A stretch of 64,000 nt of DNA, from positions 71,480,678 to 71,544,677 of the forward strand of contig OX104134.1 in the NCBI GenBank assembly GCA_944470555.2. The letters are read 5' to 3'. This DNA is from Heterobilharzia americana. Its lineage: Eukaryota > Platyhelminthes > Trematoda > Strigeidida > Schistosomatidae. Below are positions 25,210 through 37,618 of the stretch, piece after piece. The stretch's first letter is position 1. Each line of letters begins with the position of its first letter. Below the pieces are notes generated by a model, which saw nothing but the letters and a program-made list of their open reading frames with translations, was not told where the DNA came from and did not search any database. Position numbers and translations under genes: made by a program.

Positions 25210-26220
25210 AATATAAGGCTGAGATCTTATCCTATGAGCTATGCAATACAAATTACTACTAAAAAGAAACTGGACATTCATTAAACAAACATTTTAGCAA
25301 TAATTTGATAATACGAATTGTCTCGGTAATAAATTGTCTCAACTAAAATAGATGGTTTAACTAATTAAGGATATTAATGGATAAAGGTATAGTATCAAGT
25401 GATACTAAGCACTTATTGTTTAATCTATTGAAAGTATGGAAATTATTTTAGATAGGGTACATTACTACTTCATCATGTATAAGTTGGAGTCATTATACCA
25501 AACATTTCACTTTTTATACATCTATCCTTCTTCCGTTTTGTTCTTTCTACTTGTCTCAAGTTTGATACCCATTTTGGTAGTAACTGAACATTCCAGTTGT
25601 ACTCTGCACATCTTTTACTATTAAATTTTCTTTTCATCAACGTTAAAAGTTCTGCTATTCTCTTTTGTCTGAATTATTGAACAGATGAGTAGGTTATTAT
25701 TTTGATGAGACAGTTTTTCCTCTGTCTATATATATTTCCCCATATGTTTGTTTGTCTAAGGGTCTTGATTGATATCATCATTGACAATAATAATTCTTTT
25801 TAAATGTAGTCTTCAAAAAAAGAAAAAAATTGAGCATATAACGTAATTTTTAAAAATGCATTTCGTAACTATGGTATTTTATGTTTTTGCCGAAGTGATA
25901 AGACTAATGCAGTATATACGCAAAAATAGTGTTTTTAAGAGGTTGTTATTATTTACTTTCGATTTACAGGAGAGAATAGGTTTATCTTAAGGATATTGGT
26001 CTGCCGAAAATCTGTCTGCTTAATTCAGGCACTAGTTATTTTCTTATACAGTTCAATTTTAATTGGTTTTACTGACATTAGAGTGCATGCTGTTATATCA
26101 ACCCGTTATTTAAGGGATTACTTGCTAGGTTCGTTGAAGATGGCACTTGTCTCATGCTTAAAGATGACCGATTCCACACCTCATTTATGAAAAATAATTA
26201 GGATGTTTGAAATCAAAGAA
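25210..26220. other. AT-rich non-coding stretch
   Basis: No supported gene or recurrent repeat. ORFs at 25436-25624 and 25996-26190 have background composition. Confidence 0.4.
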
Positions 26221-26222
26221 TG

Positions 26223-26340
26223 GTCTCGTTGACTGGCTAAATACTTAAGTAACGCAATTGGCTGATAACCCAGTGGTCACTGGGTCAAATCCTTTCACAA
26301 CTCAGATTTTCATTCTACCTTGAATTACCACCCGTCTTCT
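26223..26340 (+). repeat. SINE family D, degenerate
   Basis: aattggctgataacccagtg and tgggtcaaatccttt (B-box-like, near 26281) followed by cagattttcattctacctt match the family D copy at 50.16 kb. Confidence 0.55.
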
Positions 26341-26344
26341 AAAT

Positions 26345-28690
26345 CATCTGTCTCAGATAGTCAAACCGATAAAATACCGAATCATCCAGAAATCTGAACG
26401 CTAAAGGAACAAAGGATTTAACTGGAAACCTCGAAGACCCACATCAAGATAACCTTCAGTGATGACAACAGGACACAAATGAGGAATATGCGTTACTGAT
26501 TCTCAACATTCCATTTTTTCTCGAAGAAATGAAACTGTGCTCCCACGAAAATTACTGTCCAATAAGTAAGAATTATCAATCCCATTCACTCATTTGATCC
26601 TCTCACCATATGAACATTTATCAATCCTTGAATTACTCAAATTTCTGGACGGTCATAATGGCAACGAAAATCTGTACAGACAATAAAATCCCGGATATCA
26701 ACTCACTTATTAACTTTAAAGTGAACATATTCACGATAATACTATGCAACAGACTTCTTTAGTACTTCATCTATCAGTGAATGTACCTCCATGATAACGC
26801 TTTATACCTTAACGTGAACAGTATGGAAAACGCATTGCCACTGGTTGGCAGTTTTTTCAATGTTTATTCCTTTGCACCACAATATCTAATTCTAATGGCG
26901 TAAGTCCACATTGCTGTGAATGATAACACTTGAATAGATATTCATTTGGATTACATGATTATTTGGAAAGTTACAGATTCTCGAAATCGTCAGTGTGGAT
27001 TCTTTTGGTCTCCGAAGATATAAGCATAAGAATTTATGGTAAAACAAACGTTTATCTAGCGTAACGGGGCATTGCGAAGACGAATCAAACATGTCGACTG
27101 CTTGTGACGGAAATTTGGAATTTTGCTTGACGTTGGTGCCACTAGTGGTTAAAAAAGAAAGTATGACTGAAAACGACCTAAACTCGAACACTCTGTATAT
27201 GCTGAAAAGCGGTATTTTCTTGTTCATTTCATAACTTGTGTAATCTTCTGGGTTTTTTAAAATCGAATTTAATCACCTCGCTTCCATACCATTCAGGTCC
27301 GTAAAATCTTGTAGAATTTCCAACATATATCAATGTGATGATGCCTGTAAACTAGCTTCTCCCATGTTAAATTACTAATATGAGAATAAAATATTTATTT
27401 ATTTAAAAAATTTTAATCTTAAAGGCCAATTTACTGTGAACATGAATCCAGTCAAAGATAAATAATATATTCGAAATGCTAAGTCTTGCGATAAAATGTT
27501 CCGAAAAGATATCAGTCATAGTAATGATGAGACATGGATTAGTGATAAGCCTAATGATATCAAAACGGGGTTAATGATGTGGCCAGAGGTCCATCAAAAA
27601 TGAATTTGAATTGACTGACCAGTTTGTAACGTTCGTTTGACTTTTGTCGGCATAACCTTTAGCAACCATACAGGATAAGGTTAAGGTTTTTGGTGTTATT
27701 GGAGCCACAATTATATCTCAGGGAAATCTTACGCCTTCTGATATCTGATTGACTCATGACTAACGTCAAAAAATCAGCGCATCTATTCCATTAACAACTG
27801 CACAAATTCGGAATTAACTGCTCAACAATGCTAAGTTTTCACAGCTTGAGTATAAAGCAGATACCGGGAATCTGATGATGTAAACTTGAGATCTGTCCTT
27901 AACTAAACAATTTATTTGCATGTGAAGGCAATTTTATGTTGTTAGATTCTATGCTACTCAGAGCACTTTTATTGTCCTAGGGAACATTGTGTATTCAATC
28001 CATTATTGAAAAGAAAATTTGTATTTGCTTTTGAAACTACTTTAATGACTCAGGTGTACCACGACGACGGGGCAATAGCTGCTAAATTGACTAGGTGGTT
28101 GCGGTTGTATATAGGCTACTCAGAAACAATTGTTTCTTGCCATTGTGGTATGCCAGAAACGCATGTTCAATATTGGTTAGAAGAAAAGTAGTTACTGTTA
28201 TAGTGCAAATTGCTAGGCCATAATTGGGGTTTCAGGGAGGAATCGTACTTTTATCTGGACAGGGTCTGATGACAATAAGATGTCCCTATGGATAACTGAC
28301 AGCACCATGGTGATGCTGTCTTCCCTGCAGGAAGGGGGTGAGTTAAGAAAAGGTTTGTCCTAAAACAGAACATTCCTCCTAGTCCTGTTGTCTTCCGGTA
28401 ACGGCTGTATAGGTTTTTCATATTCTGCATCAGAACAACCAAACTAAAAACCAATAGTACTCAAAATACTATGTATGATAGGTTTCAGGTGGATGTCCCA
28501 CGAGCTGTGTAGTCATGCAAATCATTTCCTCTTTCTTTTAAGGAACCCTGCAGAAACAACTTCCGTGATGTGGGTATCCAGGAATTATCAACAGCTTACA
28601 CACTTTCAGCATTATAAAAAACCGAATAAAATATAACCTACCCTCCTAATCTGTTTCATTCATTACCTCTACCTTCTGAAATCATTTCGA
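26345..28690. other. AT-rich stretch, no supported gene
   Basis: The plus-strand ORF 28006-28191 (about 60 codons, containing HCGMPETHVQYWLEEK) is slightly more coding-like than its surroundings but has no identity. It could be a fragment of a decayed element. The minus-strand ORFs at 26892-27227 and 28251-28454 are not supported. Confidence 0.35.
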
Positions 28691-28739
28691 GCCTTTGAAC
28701 GTTTTCCACCCTCTCAATTTACAACTATTCGGGGTGATA

Positions 28740-30790
28740 CAAGCCAGCAAAACACAGTTACTAGCCGTCTTAAACCCGGCTTTTGGTTTCATATTCAGTC
28801 CTTCAACATCCGAACCCTATACGAAATCAGACAACAGATATCTAGGGCCGAAATTTCTGGAATCTCAGGCTATGGATGTATTCACTGTTTCTTAGACAAG
28901 TAAACAGGACCTGAGTGTGTCTATTCACTTGACCTTATCTGGCCTATGGACTGAATCTTCAAAATTCAACCTACTGGTCTCTAGATATCCAATAGTTAGA
29001 TCTTGCTGTTGTTGGTATAGCATTAAGTTATGGAACAGTAAAAGCACTTCTCAACTGAATGCTGGTCAACAGCTATTTGTGTGCCATTTATCTGAATAGA
29101 TCTGTAAGAACTAGGAAGGTCGATGAAATTAACCGACGTCAATTTGCAGTCTTCACCCACCCATCCAACGACTGCTTTTTGGATGACACAAAGCATGACT
29201 TCTGTCTACAGCTGTCAGTTTTCCGGTTGGTATTCATCAGGGACTGATATCAGTTGGAGAAACATTGGAAATCTGGGAGCGCTGGGCAGCTATTTTGAAT
29301 TTGAAGCGATGTGAAGCGGTGACAGTTTTCCACCAAACGATTTAGGGATTGAGGAGAGTAAAAGAAATGCTAGGTAGTGTATGAGAATCAGAAGTATTGC
29401 CGTCAAACTGGTCTACTTCACTAGTCATTCTGGTCTATAAGAATGGAAAGAATATTTCTTGTGACAACTACAAAAGAATCAATTCGATGAATATCGTGTC
29501 TAAAATCCTGCGTTTCATAGTTATCTGGTGTCCACCTAAAACCCAAGAACGGCAAACCCAAGAAAACTAGGCACGTTAGAGACTTGGATAGGAGTGCATC
29601 GATGCAATTTTCTCCTCTGACAGGCTATGGAACACAGGCATACTTACCGGTGACTATATTGCTATATTTCTTGATCTGAAGGCGGAATCTGTCTCTGTTG
29701 ATTGGTGGGTGTTTCGGTAGTCTCTGACTGTGAAAGGAGTAACAAGCAAGAATAAACCGCTAATCAAAGCTTTCTATTCGAGCTCACGTGGCCGTATAAA
29801 GGCTTATGGAGATATATCATCTGAAATGACGGTAATTACTGTTGTCCACCAAGGATGCCCTCTGCAGCAGCTGGTGATTAGTTTTGTTTTAGATTTACGA
29901 ATGGACATACCGTAGGTACATCTGACTTCATAGTGATTGGTCTACTACATGGAGACAATATGAATTATTTGGAGTACGCAGACAACATTGTCTTGTTAAA
30001 TGAAGACGATGACAAAGTGCAGGGTCTTTCGAACGCGTTGGGTAGAAATTTCAGCATGTTTGGCTGCTGTGCATTTAGCACTTGTCAAATATAAGATGCT
30101 TCTTCAAGAATAATCTGAAGCCACTCCTATTTGAAGGATAGGGAACGAAGTGGTGGGATGTGTTGACCAACCTACTAACTTAGGGAGTTGCATCAACCAG
30201 AGCGCGTTGGTTTCTGATGAAATCTGAGGTCGTATCTATAAGATCCTTGTGGAATTTACCAAGTAATATCGTTTTTAATACCGAAGAGTTCTAACTACCT
30301 GTCAACGGACGAGTATGCTGCACTGAAGTTTGTTATTTCTTATTATACAGCTGTCGTTCATGGCCGTTGAAGGTAAATATAAGACATCACAGGTTTTGAA
30401 CACACGTGTCTTTGTTGTATTTCTTACATATGGTGAAACCACCATATAAGCAATGTCAAGGTTAGGCACAGCTTACTAGACAAGACAGTCAGGCGGGCAG
30501 ATAAGATTATTCACCTTCAGGGACTGAGGTGACTTGCACGTGTGTTGCGCATGCCGAGTGACACTCATCCTAGGCGTACAATGTTGGCCAAAGTTAGATT
30601 TGATTAGAAGAAGACACACACTAGCTATGCCAAGATGTGGTATTAGTCTATGAAGGCTCTGATGGTTGGTCTTACCCGTGTAACGAGGTGTCGATTTCCT
30701 GGCTGGGGTCCTCGAGATCGTAGATATCAACGTTTAGAGACTCTTTCCGATAAGGCTGTAAATTGATCTCAGTGGCACGGATGTTTTCAA
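28740..30790 (+). mobile_element. LINE fossil (endonuclease + RT), internal deletion
   Basis: In order: LNPAFGF-type endonuclease start (28755); VGIALSYGTVKALLN (about 29013); LVNSYLCAIYLNRSVRTRK and the equivalent of the APTDCSPDD-type motif (29060-29215); then a gap; then SIRMERI/NYKRINSMNIVSKIL (29430-29510), LDLKAESVSVD (29670, motif A), KGVTSKNKPLIKAFYSSS and VVHQGCPLQQLVISFVLDL (29730-29900), LEYADNIVLLNED (29970, motif C with YADD changed to YADN), and the C-terminal LQGLRWLGHVLRMP-like part and LPGWGPRDRR (30510-30720). The order is that of an AP-endonuclease LINE widespread in schistosomes. Many stops and frame breaks, loss of a catalytic Asp, and a deletion of the end of the endonuclease and start of the RT show it is dead. 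Clade assignment (RTE/CR1-like) is uncertain. Confidence 0.8.
29224..29300 (-). repeat. SINE family A fragment in LINE
   Basis: gtattcatcagggactgata and ggaaatctgggagcgctggg give the minus-strand 3' half of family A. It sits exactly where the endonuclease and RT portions of the LINE are discontinuous. Confidence 0.65.
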
Positions 30791-30799
30791 TCTCTGAAG

Positions 30800-31670
30800 C
30801 TTATAAAGTTTGAACAATTCAATTGACCTTAATTTTCAAGTTCCTTCTCCTCTCATGCATCTTCCTATGCACTTCTTCTTTGCATACTAGTGTTAAGTGG
30901 GGTAAACTGAATCGAGGCATTTTTTTGCGAGGCAGTAATTTGATTTTGTCTGTCTGTCCGACCCCAATGGTAAGTCAAACACCAGAAGTACATAAAAAAT
31001 CTGTGCAATTGTCCAGATCTAAAGAATTGTAACCATGGGGTCTTCTTTACTAGATTTTCCGTTATCTATAAATGTCCTTTACCAAACAATTCTGGTGGTA
31101 TGAACACAAATAACATTTCTTTGGTTTTCACTAGAAAAATCATTTCTACTCCCAGCCTTAAAAGTGTATGATGACCGAGTTTCAGAAGATGACTAGATCA
31201 CAACGAGATTCAAATCAGCAGCTTTTGAATAATTAGCCTAGTAGTTTAACGATTTAACGGTGGATGTGGAATTATTCCTACTTGGTTACTTTACATCTAG
31301 CGGTCAAAGTTACGTAATTGCTGGTTCAAACAAATAAGATATACCAAGGCCGCGAAAAGAAACAACACTTCAGAAGAAGTCTACATTCATGAGTAATTCT
31401 CAGCTTTACTTAGAGACATTGTCATTAGACATTCAACAAACCGAAAGTATTTAGAAGGTCATGACTGCGATGATTTTGAGACACATAGGCGACAATCAAA
31501 ATCAATGAAATTAAGGAATATTTTATAGTTAAAATAAATAAAAGAGACTTCATAAATATAACTTTACGTCTATGAGTTATCTTAATTTTCTTAAAACACC
31601 CAGCAGTAATTGTAGTTCTTAAGGCTTAAACAGATGAACCAGTTAAATCAGAGGTCATCTGTTGATTCAT
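30800..31670. other. Non-coding stretch
   Basis: A weak tRNA-like segment (gcctagtagtttaacgattt near 31237) may be a further worn SINE. No gene is supported. Confidence 0.35.
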
Positions 31671-31750
31671 TAAACTGGAACGAAACAGCTGTTCAGTACT
31701 CACAGATTTTTGATGGTTTTCGGACTGATATCGGTTTGTGATAAACACTC
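31671..31750 (+). repeat. SINE family A, 3' fragment
   Basis: ggaacgaaacagctgttcag followed by cagatttttgatggttttc and a tail ggactgatatcggtttgtga correspond to the 3' half of family A. Confidence 0.55.
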
Positions 31751-31759
31751 CTTTGAAAT

Positions 31760-32930
31760 CAACCAATTCTACACAGATCTCAAAACACGTTTCTTTGACG
31801 TGTTTTGGTGCGTAATGAATTGTGTCCTCAATCGGTAGAGAAAGTCGTCATTATATTTCTATCTTGCTTGGGGAAACAGTCAGTTTTCTTATCGATATCA
31901 TGTTACATGAACCTATCTTCAGTAAGGTGATTTATTTACGCAACTCTATTAGTATTATTATTATTATCTCAATTTCTTAGCGCAGTTAGTATTTTTGTGA
32001 AATTTTTCATAGCGATGTCGTACAAGTTTCTTTTATTTTGTTTTGAATCAGGTTATATTAATATTAAGTTCTCTACATTTGTCTATTTACTCCAAGGGCA
32101 TTTTCACTGCATCTTGTCAAAGAAAAACATGCAGCAACTCAGTGCTTATTTCCAAATAGTGTCATCGGGACGAAAAGTTGGAACAATACTGCTTCCTCTT
32201 TTGCTTTTTTTTCTTCGTTGTATCACATATTTTATCATTCTAGTTTCACCACTAAAAATGTTTACTTACTTGTTGTATATTTTTCGTCAGTGTATGAGTC
32301 CATGAGTTTGTTGTTTGCATGTTTCAAGTGCTTATGTGTATATTGTGTGTCTGTGTGATCTCGATGACTTATTTGTTGGTGATCACGAGTATACCTTTGA
32401 AAATGGCTTGTGTACATACGCAAGAGATACAAGGCGTGGCTATCGTTAAATGAAACTAGTTAGTTATACTCTAGTTTTTTGGCTTGTTTGTTTGTTCCTG
32501 TTGTTGATGTTATTGTTGAAGTTCAGTGCTCACTAGAATTGGTAAAATTTCCAAAACATTTTTTCCCAGTGTTTATTTCTTCTTTTTACCATCAAGAAAA
32601 ACAACAGAACAATATTTCTATTGGATGCAGTGTGTATGTCTGTCTATCTATTGGAGAAGAGGCCTCACACTGTACACATATGTATACTTCAGTTTGAGTA
32701 TATTGTATCTGAGTATAACTGCCAAGTTTTGAAAAGGAGAAATTTCCACTCCAAGCAAATAATAATGTATGTGTATGTATATGAATTAGCATAAAAATAT
32801 GTGAGGAATCAGAGTAGTATACTCAAATTTAACAGACAGACATGTTTGAGTCTTTCTGTTCCGTGTCTCACGTGTGTATGTAGGCTGAAAACTATCCTAC
32901 CCACCCACTTACTGCGTTTGTCTTCTTCTG
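31760..32930. other. Non-coding stretch upstream of the gene
   Basis: It contains ATT- and TG-rich simple sequence (near 31950 and 32335-32360). The ORF at 31997-32305 is hydrophobic and AT-driven and not supported. If the gene downstream has a promoter or 5' UTR exons nearby they could lie here, but I see no TATA or initiator that I would defend. Confidence 0.3.
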
Positions 32931-32989
32931 TCCTTTAAATTGATTGGTTGTCAAGTCTACAGCAAAAATCGATTAGCTATAAACTGTTT

Positions 32990-33157
32990 ATGAATGCCCA
33001 CTATTATTACTATAATAATGAAACTAATTTTCATCACATTAATTACAATGATCTCTATGCATATCAACAAAATCAGTGGGTAATCCCACGAAAGACAAAC
33101 AAGGTGAAAAATTCATGGAATAAGATATCTACACGTGCATTGACTATCTGTGAATGA
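32990..33157 (+). CDS. Possible first coding exon, unrecognised
   Basis: From the ATG at 32990 the frame reads MNAHYYYYNN..., rich in Asn, Tyr, His and Gln (AYQQNQWVIPRKTNK), which resembles the Asn-rich composition of the gene at 34.1-36.0 kb. A splice-donor-like AAG|GTGAAA lies at about 33103. The frame is closed upstream at 32936 and ends at 33157. It may be a 5' exon of that gene or chance. Confidence 0.25.
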   Translation: MNAHYYYYNNETNFHHINYNDLYAYQQNQWVIPRKTNKVKNSWNKISTRALTICE

Positions 33158-33531
33158 TAGTGTCATACAACTGAAGTAAAAAGTGACTACTCGTTTCATA
33201 TCTCATGATAACAGACTTTTAGATATACCGTGTATTCTCCTACAAGATCTTGGAGACTAAATTAATCAATGACAAAAGTAATCTTTTAAACTACCTCTTT
33301 AAATGAACAAAAACTTGACTTCTGAATGAAAGGAATTATTCTGTTTGACTAAGATTTCTGCTTAAAAATAAATTGTCATTGCATAACAAATAGAAATCTT
33401 CAAAGCATACTTTGCACATTCTTATGACCTTGGAGACGACCAAAATTTCCTACTCATTGATAACTATGATAACAATGATATGAATAACCGAGTAAACGAA
33501 TAAACAATCTTTGAAGATCAACTGAAATTTA

Positions 33532-34145
33532 ATGGCTAAATGTTGGTCAGGTTTGCAAAGTATAACCTCTTCTTGTAATAACAATGGTCAATGGATTAAA
33601 CATGGGCAAAGAACAGTAAAATTAATAATCAGTAAAGAGAACTTGATTCATTTAGTAGAATGCATAGACTGGTATATACTCAGTGTCGTTGTTGTTGTTG
33701 CTGTATCGTGTCTCTATCTGCCTCCATCTGCTCAGCTTACTGTTATTGCTTCTTTTATTTTTGTCAATACCACCGATATTTGATTATTCTCACTGAATTT
33801 ACAATTGTGATCAATTTAAATTCGAAAAATTATCATCAAAATTATTCTTATAATCGTACCAATCATTTAACTTTAAAACTCACTAAACAACCGTTGAACA
33901 GGGATTATTTCACAACATCTATCTACAATTTTTCAAAATTCATTATTGATAACAGGTATCATTTTTTCAGTTCACTAGTTTTTCAGTACATTAATCTCAA
34001 AATAACTGATCAGACTTTGGTGAATATAAGTAATAATCATATTGCTAACATTACAGATCCCTTTAATATCCTCTATACTGCTACTAAAACAGACTATAAT
34101 AAAGGTAAGTTTATCTCAAGTAACAAGCTCCATTTGGAGCATCCG
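33532..34145 (+). other. Open frames upstream of the proposed start
   Basis: One frame is open from 33532 to 33783 and predicts a hydrophobic stretch (WYILSVVVVVAVSCLYL). A second is open from 33660 and runs without a stop into the proposed start at 34146, so the gene may begin upstream. Strong splice-acceptor-like TTTTTTCAG and GTTTTTCAG sit near 33970 and 33990 in this second frame, and a donor-like AAAG|GTAAGT at 34101-34110. The simplest reading is that the 5' end of the coding exon lies between about 33970 and 34146. Confidence 0.35.
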
Positions 34146-36012
34146 ATGGCTGAAGAATCTGTAGACAGTGGAATTTCCAGTGAACTGTATACCGGAAATA
34201 CTGATCAAAACCTGTGTCAACTGACAATCGGTTTACAACCAATACAATACAAAAACGATAAACAAGAATTACAGTCAGTTAAATCTGTAAACAATTTTGT
34301 CTCCCCTCACATTGGCATTTTCAGTCATATACAGAATGTGTTACACCGAAAAATCATGTAGTCTCTTTTGGAAATTATCCTTGTGGTAATTCTAAAACAG
34401 ACTACGGTTATCCTTTTCGTTTTCACCAAAGTGAAAATAATAATAATAGTAAGCACATTGACAAGCGTCAGCTTTTAGAAAAGTTCAAAAAGTCCCATTT
34501 CAGTTCATTCGATTCCGCTATTGAAACAAGTTCTGAATCAACACTATCACTTGTATCAAGTTTATCTGGATCATATCGAAATTCGAATTATCCACGTGTT
34601 AAGTTCAATTATTCTAATTTCATTGATCATACTAATTGCATTGAAGAATTGAACAGAAATATGACAGATAATCCTAATAAACAAATTTATCAAGATTTCT
34701 ATCCATGTGATAAACAGTCGAATAGATATAATTTGAATGAAGGCAAAAATGTAAGTCCTAGAGTACATTTTGTTCAGGAAGATGGAACGAATAAGACAAA
34801 TCTACCTGGACCAAGTAGGTCAGTTTTCGGGATATAGTGCAGACTTACCCGGTGGAGTGTACGACCAGAGCAAAATGTTATCCCAGTTGCGTTCTGCACG
34901 TGACTATGTGTACATGCCAACAAATCGGGCAACACTCCAACAAACGCCTGGAACATGTGATGTTCGTTGTAGTCAACTTTTGTCCAACTGGCAACGTCAA
35001 CAACAACCTAATCAGCATCAAGGTTATCTACAAGATGCATTTCCTGAGGGCTTAGTCTCCAATATGGATCAACTATCTGAAAGTAAATGCAGAAATTTAC
35101 CCCCAAATCTTGTAAATCCCTTTTTTCAGCAGCAACAACAAACAGGTCAAAATCGTTTACCGACCGATCAACTATTTGATTTCGGAAAAGTAACGAACCA
35201 ACAACAGCAGCAAGCACAACAACAAGCAAATTACCAGCAGCTTATTTCAGCCCTACTAGCAGCAGCCTCTGTTAATAAGACTCGAATGGAATCACAGTCA
35301 GCCCATGTGACCAACGTTCCGTCTATGACAATGGACTCTTCGTATAGTCAACAAAAATCCAGCACATCAAACCGTTGGTCCGACTCTGAACTAACAGTCA
35401 ATAATGCGAAAGATTTACAATTCCAGGTGCAGCAACAACAGATCAGACAGCAGCAACAACAACAAGCGACTGCTGCAGCAGCTGCGGCGGCCGCTGCTGC
35501 CGCTGCTATGGCTGCTATGCAATGTTCAGCTAAATCTTCAACCAATATCCCCACAAATATCCAAAGGCAAATTCCCTTGCTGCTTAGTGGTGGTGGTAAT
35601 AGCGCTAGTCAAAAACATCCCTCTCACTTACGTTCATCTTATTCATCTGGAGACGAATCTTCGGCCTTACGAATGATGAATCCAGCATCACTGGTCACAC
35701 CGACAATGCAATCACTTCGTAGATTTTGTACACCTGATGCAAGTATGAATGAGCCGAAACTATCTCAGTCTTTGCCAATGCCTCAGCAATCTATGAATAC
35801 AGTATCTGAAGCTATTTCCCTTTCTGAACAAAATAGTAAAGTACAACGAGCAACACAACAGCTTATTACAGAGCTAAATAAATTTCAAGATTTATCTGTT
35901 TCTGGTGAGGACTATGCAAATTACCAGTGCTTAGAAGCTTTACTAGGACAAACCTCCAGACAGCCGTTAGCACCAGCCCCATCAGTACAAATGGAACATA
36001 TTCTTTGTACAG
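34146..36012 (+). CDS. Low-complexity Gln/Ala-rich protein, partial, spliced
   Basis: I propose three exons: 34146-34286, 34325-34750 and 34824-36012, joined by introns of 38 and 73 nt, giving about 585 residues with the 3' end open at a CAG|GTGAGT donor (36011-36018). Exon 1 starts MAEESVDSGISSELYTG. Exon 2 is Asn/Ser/Tyr-rich and includes SSFDSAIETSSESTLSLVSS. Exon 3 starts FSGYSADLPGGVYDQ and has repeated Gln runs, a 12-residue Ala run (about residues 406-417) encoded by mixed GCN codons, a Ser-rich LRSSYSSGDESSAL segment and LVTPTMQSLRRFCTPD. There is no signal peptide, membrane helix or recognisable domain in this part. Such composition is common in N-terminal regions of transcription regulators and RNA-binding proteins, but that is only an analogy. 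The higher GC, the long open frame and mixed-codon amino-acid runs argue for real coding. The start codon is uncertain. Confidence 0.6.
34287..34324 (+). other. Proposed 38-nt micro-intron
   Basis: It begins GTAAAC and ends CATTTTCAG. Removing it joins codon-complete ends (phase 0) and moves the reading from the upstream frame to the frame that stays open to 34837. Without it the upstream frame stops at 34359-34361. Very short introns are known in schistosome genes; this case is inferred from sequence only. Confidence 0.5.
34751..34823 (+). other. Proposed 73-nt intron
   Basis: It starts with a strong GTAAGT and ends TAGGTCAG. Removal is phase 0 and connects the exon 2 frame to the long exon 3 frame. 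A 28-nt alternative (34815-34842, GTAGGT...GTGCAG) also restores frame and would keep the segment that includes NLPGP. A single-base indel is the third possibility. Confidence 0.4.
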
Positions 36013-37610
36013 GTGAGTCCATAACAATTAAAAGAATATTCAGAATTGTGTAATGACCGGATGATAAGAAAAAACATTCCAAAATTTCTTTCTTAGATTT
36101 GTTACCAGACTCATAATGCACACTAGTAAAGACGGTTGAACTAGAACGAAATATCTATTCAGTGTTAACCTAAGTTTTGTTTACACTCAACTGAGATTGG
36201 TTCCAAAGTCTATTCTAATAAATCAAGTGAAATGTTCATCCAGTGAAATAAGTATGAGAATGCCTTGAATATGTATTGATATTGGCTTCAGGGTACTGTA
36301 CATCTTGGTTACGTTCATCTGCTGTGTTGATGTTTAGGCTGAACTGTCAAGGACGACCACAGTTAATGATATTTTCTTGTCATATGTGATAAGTAACAGA
36401 AAAGAATGAATGCCAAAAATTCAATTAAGCTTTAACCAGTTGACTTGTGGATTTTTCATCTGACTTTTACTTCTTCATATCTTAGGTTTCAGCAATCTTA
36501 TTTAAGAAACGATTCAGAGGAATTGAGTTAGTGTCAGAAAAAATCATGTGACTTTTCCTCAAATGAGTAACCATTTTCTACACAGCTAGTAACAATATCT
36601 GATAACTAGCCAGCAGAAGATCATGCTAGTAGTCGTAAGATGAAGGTTTTCGAAGTTTATTCGGTTACTATGGCATCGAAAAATCGAGAGCTTGTTTGTC
36701 TTATCAGGGACTGAAAGACAGAAATTAATTTTAGTAGCACTTCACAAAGTGATGTTGTGTGGTAATTAGCAGTAGTTAGAGTTTTCCTGCCTTTTGACGT
36801 TCACAGTAAAAACATTTTAAAGAAAGAAACTTTACTTACTTTGGAGATTGAAACTCTTTTTACTCAAAGGTGAAGTTAGGCTTTAAAATCAGGCTATTCA
36901 GGTTGACTGACAGTCTTTAAACTCTGCTTGAAAGTGAAACGAAAACGTCACTACAAAATTCTAGGAAGATCAACTGTGATTATATGGCATAAGTTTCTGA
37001 ATGTATTTCGATTCATATTCTTTCATTTTTGATGAATTTTCGAAATGTACTTAGTTAAATTTGGCCAAGTAATTGTAATAGGATTGAAAAAATACCTTAC
37101 ACTTTTTGTGATCTCAAAACTTTTTTATAAGGAGAGCTTATTATGTGTAATGACGACCGAAAAAGCTGTATGCAGTTGTTGATGGCTGGAAAACGAATGG
37201 AAAAATTTGAAAAGTGAAATCTAGGACTAGCGTTTTGTCATATTTGGGATTGGTCAAATGAGCATACTCAGATCTAATCCAGACATTTTTCATTAAATGA
37301 CAATGTTGCTCATCGTATAAGTATCCTTAACATGGCTTAAAATCTCCGATTATCGAACAGTTGATACCGATCTGTGAAATGTGCCGAATAAAATGCATAT
37401 TCTGGCAGACGTGAAAGTAGAAATATATTTTCGTCAGCCTCATGTGATTAACTCTCTGTAGTGAGGTAAACATTATCATTGTCACCTCGTTTCTATGCAG
37501 AACAGACGATAAGAACGTATCAATCCATGAAATACATAGATTTCTAACATTACACCTACAAAAATACGAAAAGAGGTGAAGTCACTCTTCGTCGTGGTAA
37601 GTTTCACCAC
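36013..37610. other. Intron-like AT-rich stretch
   Basis: It follows the GTGAGT donor of the gene. I see no coding exon or recurrent repeat here, which fits a long intron. Confidence 0.45.
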
Positions 37611-37618
37611 TAAATCGG

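Noticed and set aside
33532..33783. Short transmembrane gene upstream of the Gln/Ala-rich gene
   Set aside because: The hydrophobic stretch arises from GTTGTTGTT-type sequence in a non-coding-looking region, and the other frame is the one that continues into the gene.
34105..34180. Intron from the GTAAGT at 34105 to the TTTCCAG at 34180
   Set aside because: Splicing there places the next segment in a frame that meets a stop within a few codons, so the donor-like site was not used in the model.
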